Shown here piece by piece: positions 7,940 through 16,609 of a DNA stretch of 64,000 nucleotides. Source of the DNA: Bacteroidales bacterium (GTDB lineage: Bacteria; Bacteroidota; Bacteroidia; Bacteroidales; P3); assembly GCA_017645585.1 (NCBI GenBank), contig JAGCOF010000015.1:1-64000 (forward strand). Reading direction: 5' to 3'. The position numbers were made by a program, and so were the translations under genes. The notes under the pieces were generated by a model that was not told the DNA's origin, searched no databases, and saw nothing but the letters and a program-made list of their open reading frames with translations. How positions within the stretch are numbered: the stretch's first letter is position 1; the number at the start of each line of letters is the position of its first letter.

Positions 7940-8698
7940 ATGAAAGTATTGGTAGCCATCCCCGCACGTTACGCCTCGACCCGTTTCCCTGGCAAGCCCT
8001 TGGCCATGCTCGGCGGGCGCAGCATCATCAGCCGTGTGTGGAAGCGCGCCAGCCGTGCCGAAGGCGTGGACGACGTGGTGGTGGCCACCGACGACGAGCG
8101 CATCTGCGACCACGCCGAGTCCTTCGCTGGCGAAGGCGGCGTGATGATGACCTCGGACCAGCACCACAGCGGCACCGACCGCTGCGGCGAAGTGCTGCAA
8201 CGTCTCGAACGGCAGGGCAACGACTACGACGTGGTGGTCAACCTGCAGGGCGACGAACCTTTCATCGAGCCCTCGCAGATTGAAAGCCTCATCGCCTGCT
8301 TCAACGACCCCGCCGTGCAGATTGCCACCCTCAAGACCCGCATCCACTCGACCGACGAGCTCTTCTCGCCCAACAACGTGAAGGTGGTTTGCGCCGACAA
8401 CGGGCGCGCCCTCTACTTCAGCCGCCAGCCTATCCCCTACCGCCGCGGCGTCGAGCAGGAGCATTGGCTCGACGAGGGCGAGTACTTCAAGCATGTGGGC
8501 ATCTACGCCTTCCGCGCCGAAGTGCTGCACGAGGTGTGCCAGCTGAAACCCGCCGCACTCGAAGAGAGCGAGAAGCTCGAGCAGCTGCGCTGGCTGGCCG
8601 CCGGTTACACCATCCAGGTGCTCGAGACGCCCCACGCCAACATCGGCATCGACACCCCCGACGACCTGGCCGCCGCCGAGGCTCAACTCAAAGCATGA
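7940..8698 (+). CDS. kdsB: CMP-KDO synthetase (3-deoxy-manno-octulosonate cytidylyltransferase)
   Basis: 252 residues, the family's usual length. It activates KDO as CMP-KDO for the inner core of lipopolysaccharide. The nucleotide-binding start PARYASTRFPGKPL, then VVVATDD, SGTDRCGEV, NLQGDEPFIEP and FKHVGIYAFR are the KdsB signatures. A cytoplasmic enzyme. It lies between the deoxynucleoside kinase and the HU/SPOR protein genes, with gaps of 17 and 25 bp. Confidence 0.96.
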   Translation: MKVLVAIPARYASTRFPGKPLAMLGGRSIISRVWKRASRAEGVDDVVVATDDERICDHAESFAGEGGVMMTSDQHHSGTDRCGEVLQRLERQGNDYDVVVNLQGDEPFIEPSQIESLIACFNDPAVQIATLKTRIHSTDELFSPNNVKVVCADNGRALYFSRQPIPYRRGVEQEHWLDEGEYFKHVGIYAFRAEVLHEVCQLKPAALEESEKLEQLRWLAAGYTIQVLETPHANIGIDTPDDLAAAEAQLKA

Positions 8699-8723
8699 CA
8701 AAGAACGACAAAAATAACATACC

Positions 8724-10355
8724 ATGAATATCACCGATCTTATCGTAGAACAACTGAAACAAGGCAACAGCGTGGAACTCGCCGGCATCGGCACCCTCGG
8801 CAGCGAACTGCAGAGTCCGCGCCACGACAAAGCGCGCGGCGTATACTATCCCGCCCACCGAACCCTCGTCTTCAACGGCGCCACCAGCGGCAACGACAGC
8901 ATGGTGAACCTGCTGGCCGAACGCGAATGTGTGGGCACCGAGGTGGCCCGCCAGATGTGGAAGAACTATATCGATGCCTTGAGCGACAAACTGAAACACA
9001 CCGGCAGCCATGCCTTCGGCGAACTCGGCACCCTGCATGCCGGCAATGACGGCTACCGCTTCGAAGCAGCCGAAGGACTTGTGCTCAGCGTCGGCGACGA
9101 GAAACCCCTCGAGGATGTGAAGATCTACGCCCACGACAATGAGGAAGATCCCTTTGCTCAATTCGACGACGAACCCGTCGCCCCTGCTCCCGAGCCGGAA
9201 CCGGAGCCTGTTCCTGAACCGGAACCCGAACCTATTCCAGAACCAGAACCAGAGCCTGAACCCATTTCTGAACCCAAACCTGAACCGGTGCCCGTCCCCG
9301 AGCCTGAACCCGAACCTGTTACTGCACCGGCACCTGAACCCGAACCCGTCAAACAGGAGGCCTCGTGGAACGAAGACCTCAAAAAGCTGGAAGAGATGCC
9401 TACCAAGGAGAGCCCAAAGAAAGTGAAGAAAGAAAAGAAAGAGAAAGCTGAGAAGAATGAGAAGAAAAAGAATAAGGGCAAGAACCGCTGGTGGCTCCTG
9501 CTGCTGCTGTTGCTCCTGTTGCTGCTCATCGGTGGCGGTGTCTACTACCTGCTGACCCACCGCACTGCCAAGGAGGCCGTGCCCGTGGAAGCCACCCCCA
9601 CAGAGCGCCTCACCGATGTGCCGGTGACCAACGACCTCACTTACAACTACGACCTGCTGGAGTATGACCGCCGCGACATCGCCTACAACCGCGACCTTGT
9701 CTGCCGCTACATGACCGACTATATCGACAGCTACCTCGCCTATCGCCACTACACCGGTGCCCGTGTGCCCATGATGGACCGTGTGCGCCAATACGCCGAG
9801 GAACGCCTCGGCACCCTGATGGCCGACCGCTTCGCCATCCAGCGTTTCATCCCTTTCAACGACTACATCTACAACCACAACGAGCCCTGGATGCGCCAGA
9901 CCTTTGCCAGCCGCCAACGCGTCACCGTGCAGAGCGAGCTGCTGAACATGAACATCCTCGACGGCATCCTTGATCCGCTGGTAACCGAACTCGGCATTGA
10001 ACCCGACGCTGGTGCACCGCGCACCGCCGAGCAGGTGCAGCAAGTCAAAGCCGAAGAGCGCAAGACCATCGAGCGCCGCAAAGAAGCCAAAGAGGAGCCC
10101 GCCCCTGTGCGCGTCAACATGGAACAGAACAGCAAGCAAGGCTTCGACATCATTGCCGGCTTCTATCTCGATCGAGCCACTGCCGCCCGCCTCACGGCCC
10201 GTCTGCATGAGTTGGGAAGCGACGCCTACATCATCGAAAAGAACAACATGTACTATGTCAGCATGGGCAGCGCCAAGGACCGCACCTCTGCCGAGGCCCT
10301 CTTCAAACACATCAAGAGCTGGTACGACGGTGACATCGCCATCAAACAATGGTAA
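8724..10355 (+). CDS. HU-like (CCDC81-type) and SPOR domain membrane protein
   Basis: 543 residues in a clear order: an HU/CCDC81-like pair of domains (about 1-125; e.g. [23 protein letters not shown]), a Pro-Glu repeat linker (151-209), a Lys-rich stretch (229-254), one membrane helix (about 255-277, nearly all Leu), a mostly alpha-helical periplasmic stalk, and a C-terminal SPOR domain (about 465-543; [10 protein letters not shown] to DGDIAIKQW). SPOR domains bind denuded septal peptidoglycan, and HU-type domains can bind DNA or form filaments. The topology therefore places the HU part in the cytoplasm and the SPOR part in the periplasm. A role in division or chromosome-envelope linkage is inference. 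Confidence 0.85.
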   Translation: MNITDLIVEQLKQGNSVELAGIGTLGSELQSPRHDKARGVYYPAHRTLVFNGATSGNDSMVNLLAERECVGTEVARQMWKNYIDALSDKLKHTGSHAFGELGTLHAGNDGYRFEAAEGLVLSVGDEKPLEDVKIYAHDNEEDPFAQFDDEPVAPAPEPEPEPVPEPEPEPIPEPEPEPEPISEPKPEPVPVPEPEPEPVTAPAPEPEPVKQEASWNEDLKKLEEMPTKESPKKVKKEKKEKAEKNEKKKNKGKNRWWLLLLLLLLLLLIGGGVYYLLTHRTAKEAVPVEATPTERLTDVPVTNDLTYNYDLLEYDRRDIAYNRDLVCRYMTDYIDSYLAYRHYTGARVPMMDRVRQYAEERLGTLMADRFAIQRFIPFNDYIYNHNEPWMRQTFASRQRVTVQSELLNMNILDGILDPLVTELGIEPDAGAPRTAEQVQQVKAEERKTIERRKEAKEEPAPVRVNMEQNSKQGFDIIAGFYLDRATAARLTARLHELGSDAYIIEKNNMYYVSMGSAKDRTSAEALFKHIKSWYDGDIAIKQW

Positions 10356-10365
10356 ATCTTAGCTG

Positions 10366-11043
10366 ATGGGGCATCATAAGTTGCAGCGTTTCGCGGAGAA
10401 CCTCACTTTCTCCAATCTCTTCCAGGTCGGCTTCGAGCAGCTGGAACAGGAGAGTTTTGCGCTGCGCGGCCGTTGGCACGAGCACTTCGGCAACGACAAC
10501 CCCATCACGCTGGAGTTGGGATGCGGCAAGGGCGACTACACGCTGGCCTTGGCACGCATACACCCCGACCGCAACTATATCGGCGTCGACATCAAGGGCG
10601 CTCGCCTCTGGCGCGGCGCCAAAACCGCCACAGAAGAGCCGCTGAACAACGTGGCTTTCATACGCACCCGCATCGAACTCATCGACCGTTTCTTCGCCGA
10701 GGGAGAGGTGAACGAGATATGGATTACCTTCTGCGACCCGCAGTTGAAGAAACCCAACAAGCGCCTCACCAGCCCCCGATTTCTTGACACCTACGCACGC
10801 TTCCTCGCGCCACTAAGCACGCTGCACCTCAAGACCGACAGCCAGGAGCTCTACGACTACACCCTCAACGAGGTGCTACCCACCCGCGACGTGGAAATCA
10901 TCGCCAGCACCAACGACCTGTACAATACCGCCCTGCCAACCTTGAGCGAAGCGAAGCTGACCCAAACATTTTACGAGAGGATGTTCCTCGCCGAAGGCAA
11001 GCCCATCACCTATATCCAATGGAAAACAATCAATACACAATAA
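10366..11043 (+). CDS. trmB: tRNA (guanine-N7-)-methyltransferase TrmB
   Basis: 225 residues. It forms m7G46 in the tRNA variable loop using SAM. The SAM site LELGCGKGDYTLAL, then YIGVDIKGARLW and the Bacteroidota version of the catalytic motif, FCDPQLKKPNKRLTSPRFL (F.DPWPKK in proteobacteria), are present, as is LHLKTDSQELYDY. It begins 10 bp after the HU/SPOR gene and is followed 24 bp later by yebC. Confidence 0.93.
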   Translation: MGHHKLQRFAENLTFSNLFQVGFEQLEQESFALRGRWHEHFGNDNPITLELGCGKGDYTLALARIHPDRNYIGVDIKGARLWRGAKTATEEPLNNVAFIRTRIELIDRFFAEGEVNEIWITFCDPQLKKPNKRLTSPRFLDTYARFLAPLSTLHLKTDSQELYDYTLNEVLPTRDVEIIASTNDLYNTALPTLSEAKLTQTFYERMFLAEGKPITYIQWKTINTQ

Positions 11044-11067
11044 ATCAATAATAAAACATTCATCATT

Positions 11068-11808
11068 ATGTCAGGACACAACAAATGGTCTAAGATTAAA
11101 CGCGCCAAAGGCGCCGCCGATGCCAAACGCTCGAAACAGTGGAGCAACATTCTGAAACAAGTCACCATCGCCGTGCGCGAAGGTGGTGCCGACCCCGACA
11201 GCAACCCCCGTCTGCGTCTGCTCATCCAGAACGCCCGTGGATGCAACATGCCCAAGGACACCCTGCAGCGCTCAATCAACAAGGCTAATGACAAAGACGC
11301 CGCCCAGATGCTGGAGCTCACCTTCGAGTGCCACGTCAACCACGGCATCGCCCTCTTCATCGAGGCCCTCAGCGACAACAACAACCGCACCGTGGCCAAT
11401 GTGAAGAGCATCATGAACAAGAACGGCGGCACGCTGGAGACCAACGGCAGCCTCGCCTTCCTCTTCACCCGCAAGGGTGTCTTTGTGGTGCCCCGCAAGC
11501 CCGAGATGGACATCGAGGAACTTGAGATGGAGCTCATCGACGGTGGTCTGGAAGAGATGGAGGCCGACGACGAATACCTGACCCTTTACACCGCCTACGA
11601 AGACTTTGGCAACATGGTGAAGATGCTGGAGCAGAAAGGTATCGAGTGCGAGAGCGCCGAACTGCAGCGCATCCCCAACACCCTCCGTCAGGTCGACGCC
11701 GACACCATCCGAAAGGTCATGAAGATCATCAACATCCTTGAAGAGGATGAGGACGTCACCAATGTCTACCACGACATGGAGATACCCGACGACTTCGAGG
11801 AAGAATAA
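11068..11808 (+). CDS. yebC: YebC/PmpR family protein (TACO1-like)
   Basis: 246 residues starting MSGHNKWSKIKRAKGAADAKRSK, the family hallmark, followed by the GNGGT-equivalent segment MNKNGGTLETNGSLAFLF and the acidic C-terminal lobe. Members were long called transcriptional regulators; recent work on the family links YebC/TACO1 to translation through difficult motifs such as polyproline. Here it lies close to a gene with long Pro-Glu runs (8724-10355), a suggestive but unproven pairing. Confidence 0.93.
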   Translation: MSGHNKWSKIKRAKGAADAKRSKQWSNILKQVTIAVREGGADPDSNPRLRLLIQNARGCNMPKDTLQRSINKANDKDAAQMLELTFECHVNHGIALFIEALSDNNNRTVANVKSIMNKNGGTLETNGSLAFLFTRKGVFVVPRKPEMDIEELEMELIDGGLEEMEADDEYLTLYTAYEDFGNMVKMLEQKGIECESAELQRIPNTLRQVDADTIRKVMKIINILEEDEDVTNVYHDMEIPDDFEEE

Positions 11809-11820
11809 TCTTTAGTGTTA

Positions 11821-11902
11821 AGCTGTGAGTTTTGAGTTTTAAGTGAGCTGACGCGTCCGTTCTGCGCAACCACTTAAAACTTGAAGCTTAAAACTTAAAG
11901 CT
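11821..11902. repeat. Imperfect inverted repeat made of AAGTTTTAAG-type octamers
   Basis: A perfect 11-bp inverted pair (AGTTTTAAGTG at 11835-11845, CACTTAAAACT at 11871-11881) is extended by further imperfect copies on both sides. It occupies nearly the whole yebC-rsmI gap and could act as a terminator or processing hairpin. Confidence 0.6.
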
Positions 11903-11909
11903 CAGAACA

Positions 11910-12581
11910 ATGAAGTTGTTCTTAGTACCGACACCTGTTGGGAACCTCGGCGACATGACCTACCGTGGCGTCGAGGTTCTCCGCTCTGTCGACCTTATCC
12001 TCGCCGAAGACACGCGGACGAGCCGTGTGCTGATGCAACACTACGGCATCGACACTTCGCTCCAGAGCTACCATATCTTCAACGAGCACCAAACCGTGGC
12101 GGGTCTCGTCGAACGCCTGAAGGCCGGCACCACCATCGCCGTGGTGACCGATGCCGGCACCCCCGGCATCAGCGACCCGGGCTTCCTTCTGGTGCGCGAA
12201 GCCGTCAAGGCCGGCATCGACGTGGAGTGCCTACCGGGTGCCACTGCCTTCGTGCCAGCCCTTATCGACAGCGGCCTGCCCTGCGACCGCTTTGTCTTCC
12301 TCGGCTTCCTGCCCCACAAGAAAGGGCGCCAGACGGCCCTGCAGGCCCTCACCGCCGAGGAGCGCACCATGGTCATCTATGAGAGCCCCTACCGCCTCGT
12401 CAAGTTGCTGGAGGAACTCAGCGCCGTGGTCGGCGACGAACGGCAGGTGTCGGTGAGCCGCGAAATCAGCAAACTGCACTCTGAGACCGCCCGCGGCACC
12501 CTCGCCGAGGTGCTCGCCCACTTCAAAGAGAAAGAAGTAAAAGGTGAGATAGTAGTAGTCCTATCCGGAAGACCCAATTAG
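11910..12581 (+). CDS. rsmI: 16S rRNA (cytidine(1402)-2'-O)-methyltransferase
   Basis: 223 residues. RsmI methylates the 2'-OH of C1402 in the decoding centre. Signatures are PTPVGNLGDMTYR, AEDTRTSRVLMQHY, VVTDAGTPGISDPGFLLVREA, CLPGATAFVPALI and YESPYRLVKLLEEL. The C-terminus is shorter than in E. coli RsmI (286 residues) because the small terminal domain is missing. The ATG comes directly after the inverted repeat. The mgtC-like gene follows after 24 bp. Confidence 0.93.
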   Translation: MKLFLVPTPVGNLGDMTYRGVEVLRSVDLILAEDTRTSRVLMQHYGIDTSLQSYHIFNEHQTVAGLVERLKAGTTIAVVTDAGTPGISDPGFLLVREAVKAGIDVECLPGATAFVPALIDSGLPCDRFVFLGFLPHKKGRQTALQALTAEERTMVIYESPYRLVKLLEELSAVVGDERQVSVSREISKLHSETARGTLAEVLAHFKEKEVKGEIVVVLSGRPN

Positions 12582-12605
12582 CCCTTTTAAACCATTATTC
12601 CCACC

Positions 12606-13061
12606 ATGCCCATCTCCATCTTCGTTTTCCGCCTCGCCTCCGCCCTGCTTGCCGGCATCATCATCGGCACCCAGCGCGAACTGCGCCAACGCCAGGCCGG
12701 CCTCACCACCAACTCGCTGGTGGCCGTCGGCGCCCGCATCTTCATCCTCATCAGCGAGAGCGTCATCATGAGCGCCACAGCCGCAGGCGGACCCGTCAAC
12801 AACGACAATCTGCGCGTGCTCAGCCAGGTGGTCACCGGCATCGGCTTCCTCGGCGCCGGCGTCATCATGAAGAACGGCGTCACCATCCACGGCCTCTCTT
12901 CGGCAGCCACCATCTGGTGCTCCGCCGCCGTAGGATGCCTCTGCGGCTACGGCATGTGGCGCGAAGCCCTTATCGCCGTCGCCGTCATCCTCATTATCAA
13001 TTGGGGCCTAAAGAGCATCGAGATCTTCATCAAGAAGAAACTCGGCAAAGGCGAAGACTGA
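12606..13061 (+). CDS. MgtC/SapB family membrane protein
   Basis: 151 residues with four predicted helices and the family core GIIIGTQRELRQRQAGLTTNSLVAVGA and GIGFLGAGVIMKNG. Only the conserved membrane domain is present; the C-terminal ACT-like domain of Salmonella MgtC is absent. The family has been linked to growth at low magnesium and to ATP synthase control in pathogens; the role here is unknown. Its stop lies 5 bp from that of the convergent BACON gene. Confidence 0.88.
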   Translation: MPISIFVFRLASALLAGIIIGTQRELRQRQAGLTTNSLVAVGARIFILISESVIMSATAAGGPVNNDNLRVLSQVVTGIGFLGAGVIMKNGVTIHGLSSAATIWCSAAVGCLCGYGMWREALIAVAVILIINWGLKSIEIFIKKKLGKGED

Positions 13062-13066
13062 GTGGT

Positions 13067-14407
13067 TCAATCCCACTTGATGGTGTAGGGGCCGCTGCGG
13101 GCTATCCAGCTCTGCCCACCATCCTCCGAGAGGCAGACGTAGTATTTTGCCTCCTTGCGCCGGTTGTTCTTGGCGTTGGTGATGCGGCTGTAGAAAACAG
13201 TGATGGGAAAATCGTCGAAACTTGATTCGGCATAGTTGGCCCGTGACTTGTTGAAGCAGGTAATCTCCTCGCCCGAAGGACTGCGCAGCGGTATTCTGCC
13301 GTCAGGGCAATAGAACACAGCATAGGCGCGTATCTCCTTACCACGGGCACCGCTCACCTCGCAATCCACATGGATAACGAACTTCCTGTAGCCGTCACGC
13401 TGGCTGACCAGGTCCTCTTCCGTCCACACCTCGTTTATCTTGCCCGTAGCGGTCTCCCGTTCCAGCCTTCCTCTTTGGTTGACAGTGACTTTCACCGTAT
13501 TGCCGCCCTCCGACGAGGCAACCCTGATGGTAGCCGTGCGCGACTTGTCGGAGGGGTTCTCGGCAACATGCAGCCCCTCATCGTCCGACTTGATCCAGGC
13601 CGGCAGCCTGGACCAGACAAACTTGTTGCCCGGACACACCGCCGGCAGTATGTCGAGCGTGCCACCGGTATATTCAATCGGCTTATTCCACTCGTAAGTG
13701 TCAGTGGCTTTCTCCACAGCAATAGTATGAACCTCAAGACCTTCATAGGTCTGCTTGAGGGTTGCCAACGGAGCCCTTCCGCCCACCTGGGTCACCGAAA
13801 GGTCCACCTTCAGGTTTTGGGCGCCGTATTTGCCGCTGAAATTCATCACGCTGAACGGAACAAAGAAGGTGGCGGAAATGTATTCCACCTGGTCGGAGAC
13901 CAGAAACTCCTGATCCTGACCCGACATGGCTCCCTGCACCGTGTAGTTGCCCTTTGGGTCGCTGCCGACAAGAATTCTGCCGTTGCCCGACGCCGGCGCC
14001 ATCAAACAGCGAGCCTTCAGACGTTTGTCCTTCAAGTTTTTGGCCTCAATCACCACGTCAAGCTTCGCTCCGCGTCGCCCTTCGATGCAAGTAGCTGTGA
14101 TATAGCCCGTGTAGAGTATCTCTACCTGCGGAGTGGCATCGGAGGCAGCCTGCTTCTTGTTGGCTTTCAGCGCCTCGGTGCACTTGCCCACCCACACGTC
14201 GAGCTCCTCGCGTTGCTTCTTCGTGATAGTTGGGCACGAGGCCGCGTCGTTGAAATACTCGATGGCCTTCTTGTAGTCGCCACCCTTGTAGGCCGCCTCG
14301 CCCTGGCTGCGGTTCTTTTGCGACGCGCCTCCGCAGTCGGACTGTGCCACCGCCACTGCCGGCATCAGCATACACACTGCTGCCAATATGAAATACAGTT
14401 TCTTCAT
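13067..14407 (-). CDS. Secreted TPR plus BACON-domain protein
   Basis: 446 residues with a signal peptide (ends AVAQ). An N-terminal TPR-like helix pair (GEAAYKGGDYKKAIEYFNDA) is followed by beta-rich sequence and a BACON-type domain at about residues 245-320 (LPAWIKSDDEGLHVAENPSDKS, then TVKVTVNQRG). BACON domains in Bacteroidota are thought to bind carbohydrate or mucin or to act as spacers. The C-terminal about 120 residues (to GPYTIKWD) are not recognised and do not look like a T9SS tail. A consensus promoter lies directly upstream. Confidence 0.7.
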   Translation of the reverse strand: MKKLYFILAAVCMLMPAVAVAQSDCGGASQKNRSQGEAAYKGGDYKKAIEYFNDAASCPTITKKQREELDVWVGKCTEALKANKKQAASDATPQVEILYTGYITATCIEGRRGAKLDVVIEAKNLKDKRLKARCLMAPASGNGRILVGSDPKGNYTVQGAMSGQDQEFLVSDQVEYISATFFVPFSVMNFSGKYGAQNLKVDLSVTQVGGRAPLATLKQTYEGLEVHTIAVEKATDTYEWNKPIEYTGGTLDILPAVCPGNKFVWSRLPAWIKSDDEGLHVAENPSDKSRTATIRVASSEGGNTVKVTVNQRGRLERETATGKINEVWTEEDLVSQRDGYRKFVIHVDCEVSGARGKEIRAYAVFYCPDGRIPLRSPSGEEITCFNKSRANYAESSFDDFPITVFYSRITNAKNNRRKEAKYYVCLSEDGGQSWIARSGPYTIKWD

Positions 14408-14430
14408 CTTTTTGACTTTAATTGAGGATG

Positions 14431-14462
14431 CAAAAGTACATGTTTTTTTTCACATGACCAAA
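14431..14462 (-). promoter_or_regulatory. Promoter of the BACON-protein gene
   Basis: Minus strand: TACTTTTG (14431-14438), 20-bp spacer, TTTG (14459-14462). Confidence 0.65.
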
Positions 14463-14480
14463 AAAAACGTCCATTCAAGA

Positions 14481-14595
14481 ACTGACAAAATGGCAGTCCC
14501 CTCCGTAGTATCTCCGACTCAAGTCCGAGTCAAGTCCGACTGAAGTCCGACCGCAGTCGTAGAAAACACGGTGTTGATACTGACAAAATGTCAGT
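14481..14595. repeat. 11-bp-periodic GACT array, subfamily A-D copy C
   Basis: Four perfectly phased 11-bp units, TCCGACTCAAG, TCCGAGTCAAG, TCCGACTGAAG and TCCGACCGCAG (14513-14556), then TCGTAGAAAACACGGTGTTG. The block is bounded by two near-identical 17-nt hairpins, ACTGACAAAATGGCAGT (14481-14497) and ACTGACAAAATGTCAGT (14579-14595). It fills much of the 250-bp divergent gap upstream of htpG. Confidence 0.85.
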
Positions 14596-14657
14596 TTGCT
14601 TCCCCATGGCACAGTAGTTGTCCCTACCCCATACATAGAATATAAATACATTATTAT

Positions 14658-16553
14658 ATGGAAGGCAAATTGAATGTTCAGACCGAGAACATCTTTCCGG
14701 TCATTAAGAAGTTCCTCTATTCGGACCATGAGATATTCTTGCGCGAGCTCATCAGCAACGCCGTCGATGCCACGCAGAAACTGAAGACCCTCAGCACCCG
14801 TGGCGACTTCAAGGGCGAGCTGGGCGACCTCACCATCGACGTGAAAATCGACAGCAAGAAGAAGACCCTCACCGTCAGCGACCGCGGCATCGGCATGACC
14901 GCCGACGAGGTGGAGAAGTACATCAACCAGATAGCTTTCAGCGGTGTCACCGACTTCCTCGACAAGTACAAAGACAGCCACGAACCGCTCATCGGCCACT
15001 TCGGCCTCGGCTTCTACAGCGCCTTCATGGTCAGCGACAAGGTGGAGATATTCACCAAGTCGTGGAAGGACGAGCCGGCCCAGCATTGGAGCTGCGAGGG
15101 CAATCCGGAGTTCAGCATGGAGGAGGACAAGAAGCACACCGACCGCGGCACCGACATCGTGTTGCACATCGCCGATGATTGCAAGGAATTTCTCGAGGAA
15201 GGCACTATCCTCCAGCTGCTTAAGAAATACTGCCGCTTTATGCCTGTGGCCATCCGCTTCGGCGAGGAGACGGTGTGGGTCGACAGCGAGACCGACTGTG
15301 ACAAGGACAGCAAGCCCAAACGCGTGGAGAAGAAGCAGCCCCGCATCATCAACGACCCCGAGCCGGCTTGGAAGAAGTCGCCCAGCAGTCTCACCGACGA
15401 AGATTACAAGAAGTTCTACCACGAGCTGTTCCCGATGAACTTCGAGGAGCCTCTGTTCCAAATTCATCTGAACGTCGACTATCCCTTCAACCTGACGGGT
15501 ATCCTCTACTTCCCGAAGGTGCGCAAGACCATTGACCCCAACCGCAACAAGATACAGCTTTATTGCAACCAGGTGTTCGTCACCGACCAGGTGGAGGGCG
15601 TGGTGCCCGACTACCTGATGCTGCTGCACGGCGTGCTCGACAGCCCCGACATCCCGCTGAATGTCAGCCGCAGCTACCTGCAGAGTGATGCCAACGTGAA
15701 GAAGATCTCCACCCACATCAGCAAGAAGGTGGCCGACAAACTCGAAGAAATGTCGAAGAAAAAAGAGGGTGAGGAGAAGAGTGCGTTGGCGGAGAAATGG
15801 GATGATATCAAGATATTCGTGCAGTACGGCATGCTGACTGACGAGAAGTTCTGCGAGCGCGCCATGAAGTTCTACCTGCTCAAGGGCGTGGACGGAACAT
15901 ACTACACTTTAGACTCTTATCGTGAGAAAATCAAGGCCCTGCAGACCGACAAGGACAAGACCGTCTGCTACCTCTACGCCAGCAACGCCGAAGAGGAGCA
16001 CGCCTACATCGAGAAGGCCAAGGCCAAGGGCTACGATGTGCTGCTGATGGACTCGCCGCTGGAGAGCCACTTCATCAACCTCTTGGAACAGAAGATAGAG
16101 AAAACTCGCTTTGTGCGTGTTGACAGCGACACCGTAGAGAAACTTATCCCCCACGAGGACAGCATCCCCGAGAAGCTCGGCAAGGAGGAGCAGGAGAAGC
16201 TGAAGCCCATTATCGAGGGCGAAGTGGACAAGGACAAATTCACCGTGCAGCTCGAGAGCCTTGAGAGCGACGACGCCCCCATGCAGGTGACGCAAAGCGA
16301 GTTCATGCGCCGTTACCGCGAGATGGCACAGACTTCGGGCGGCGGCATGGGCTTCTATGGAGAACTGCCTGAGAGCTACAACCTCGTCGTCAACATCAAC
16401 CACCCGCTCATTGGCCGCGTGCTCAACGAGACCGACACCGAGAAGCAGAAAGAGCTCGTCCACCAGCTCACCGACCTGGCCCTCTTGGGCAATGGCCTAC
16501 TGAAAGGCGAAGCCCTCAGCCGCTTCCTCAAGCGCAGCGTCGAGATGATATAA
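14658..16553 (+). CDS. htpG: Chaperone HtpG (Hsp90)
   Basis: 631 residues, full length. Hsp90 is an ATP-dependent cytosolic chaperone dimer. The GHKL ATPase domain shows ELISNAVDATQKL, SDRGIGMTADEV and LIGHFGLGFYSAFMVS; the middle domain has LPLNVSRSYLQ in the variant form IPLNVSRSYLQSD; the C-terminal dimerisation domain carries MGFYGELPESYNLVVNINHPLI. The start is set by MEGKLNVQTENIFPVIKKF, typical of the family. No clear TAnnTTTG box is visible, so it may use another sigma factor. A strong hairpin terminator follows. Confidence 0.97.
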   Translation: MEGKLNVQTENIFPVIKKFLYSDHEIFLRELISNAVDATQKLKTLSTRGDFKGELGDLTIDVKIDSKKKTLTVSDRGIGMTADEVEKYINQIAFSGVTDFLDKYKDSHEPLIGHFGLGFYSAFMVSDKVEIFTKSWKDEPAQHWSCEGNPEFSMEEDKKHTDRGTDIVLHIADDCKEFLEEGTILQLLKKYCRFMPVAIRFGEETVWVDSETDCDKDSKPKRVEKKQPRIINDPEPAWKKSPSSLTDEDYKKFYHELFPMNFEEPLFQIHLNVDYPFNLTGILYFPKVRKTIDPNRNKIQLYCNQVFVTDQVEGVVPDYLMLLHGVLDSPDIPLNVSRSYLQSDANVKKISTHISKKVADKLEEMSKKKEGEEKSALAEKWDDIKIFVQYGMLTDEKFCERAMKFYLLKGVDGTYYTLDSYREKIKALQTDKDKTVCYLYASNAEEEHAYIEKAKAKGYDVLLMDSPLESHFINLLEQKIEKTRFVRVDSDTVEKLIPHEDSIPEKLGKEEQEKLKPIIEGEVDKDKFTVQLESLESDDAPMQVTQSEFMRRYREMAQTSGGGMGFYGELPESYNLVVNINHPLIGRVLNETDTEKQKELVHQLTDLALLGNGLLKGEALSRFLKRSVEMI

Positions 16554-16577
16554 CCCAACCGAACATCCTGCACCAAC

Positions 16578-16608
16578 AACAGCATCGGCACCCAGCCGAT
16601 GCTGTTTT
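16578..16608. terminator. Bidirectional terminator between htpG and the sigma-factor gene
   Basis: AACAGCATCGG (16578-16588) pairs perfectly with CCGATGCTGTT (16596-16606) over a 7-nt loop, with T-rich sequence after it on the plus strand. It lies between convergent genes and can serve both. Confidence 0.85.
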
Positions 16609-16609
16609 A

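Noticed and set aside
9179..9350. Pro-Glu DNA repeats as a mobile or phase-variable element
   Set aside because: The hexamer-like pattern is simply Glu-Pro codons of a linker, with mixed synonymous codons, so slippage is unlikely.
8688..10349. 553-codon minus-strand frame opposite the HU/SPOR gene
   Set aside because: It is the complement of the Pro-Glu and Lys tracts (phenylalanine/arginine runs) and has no start context.
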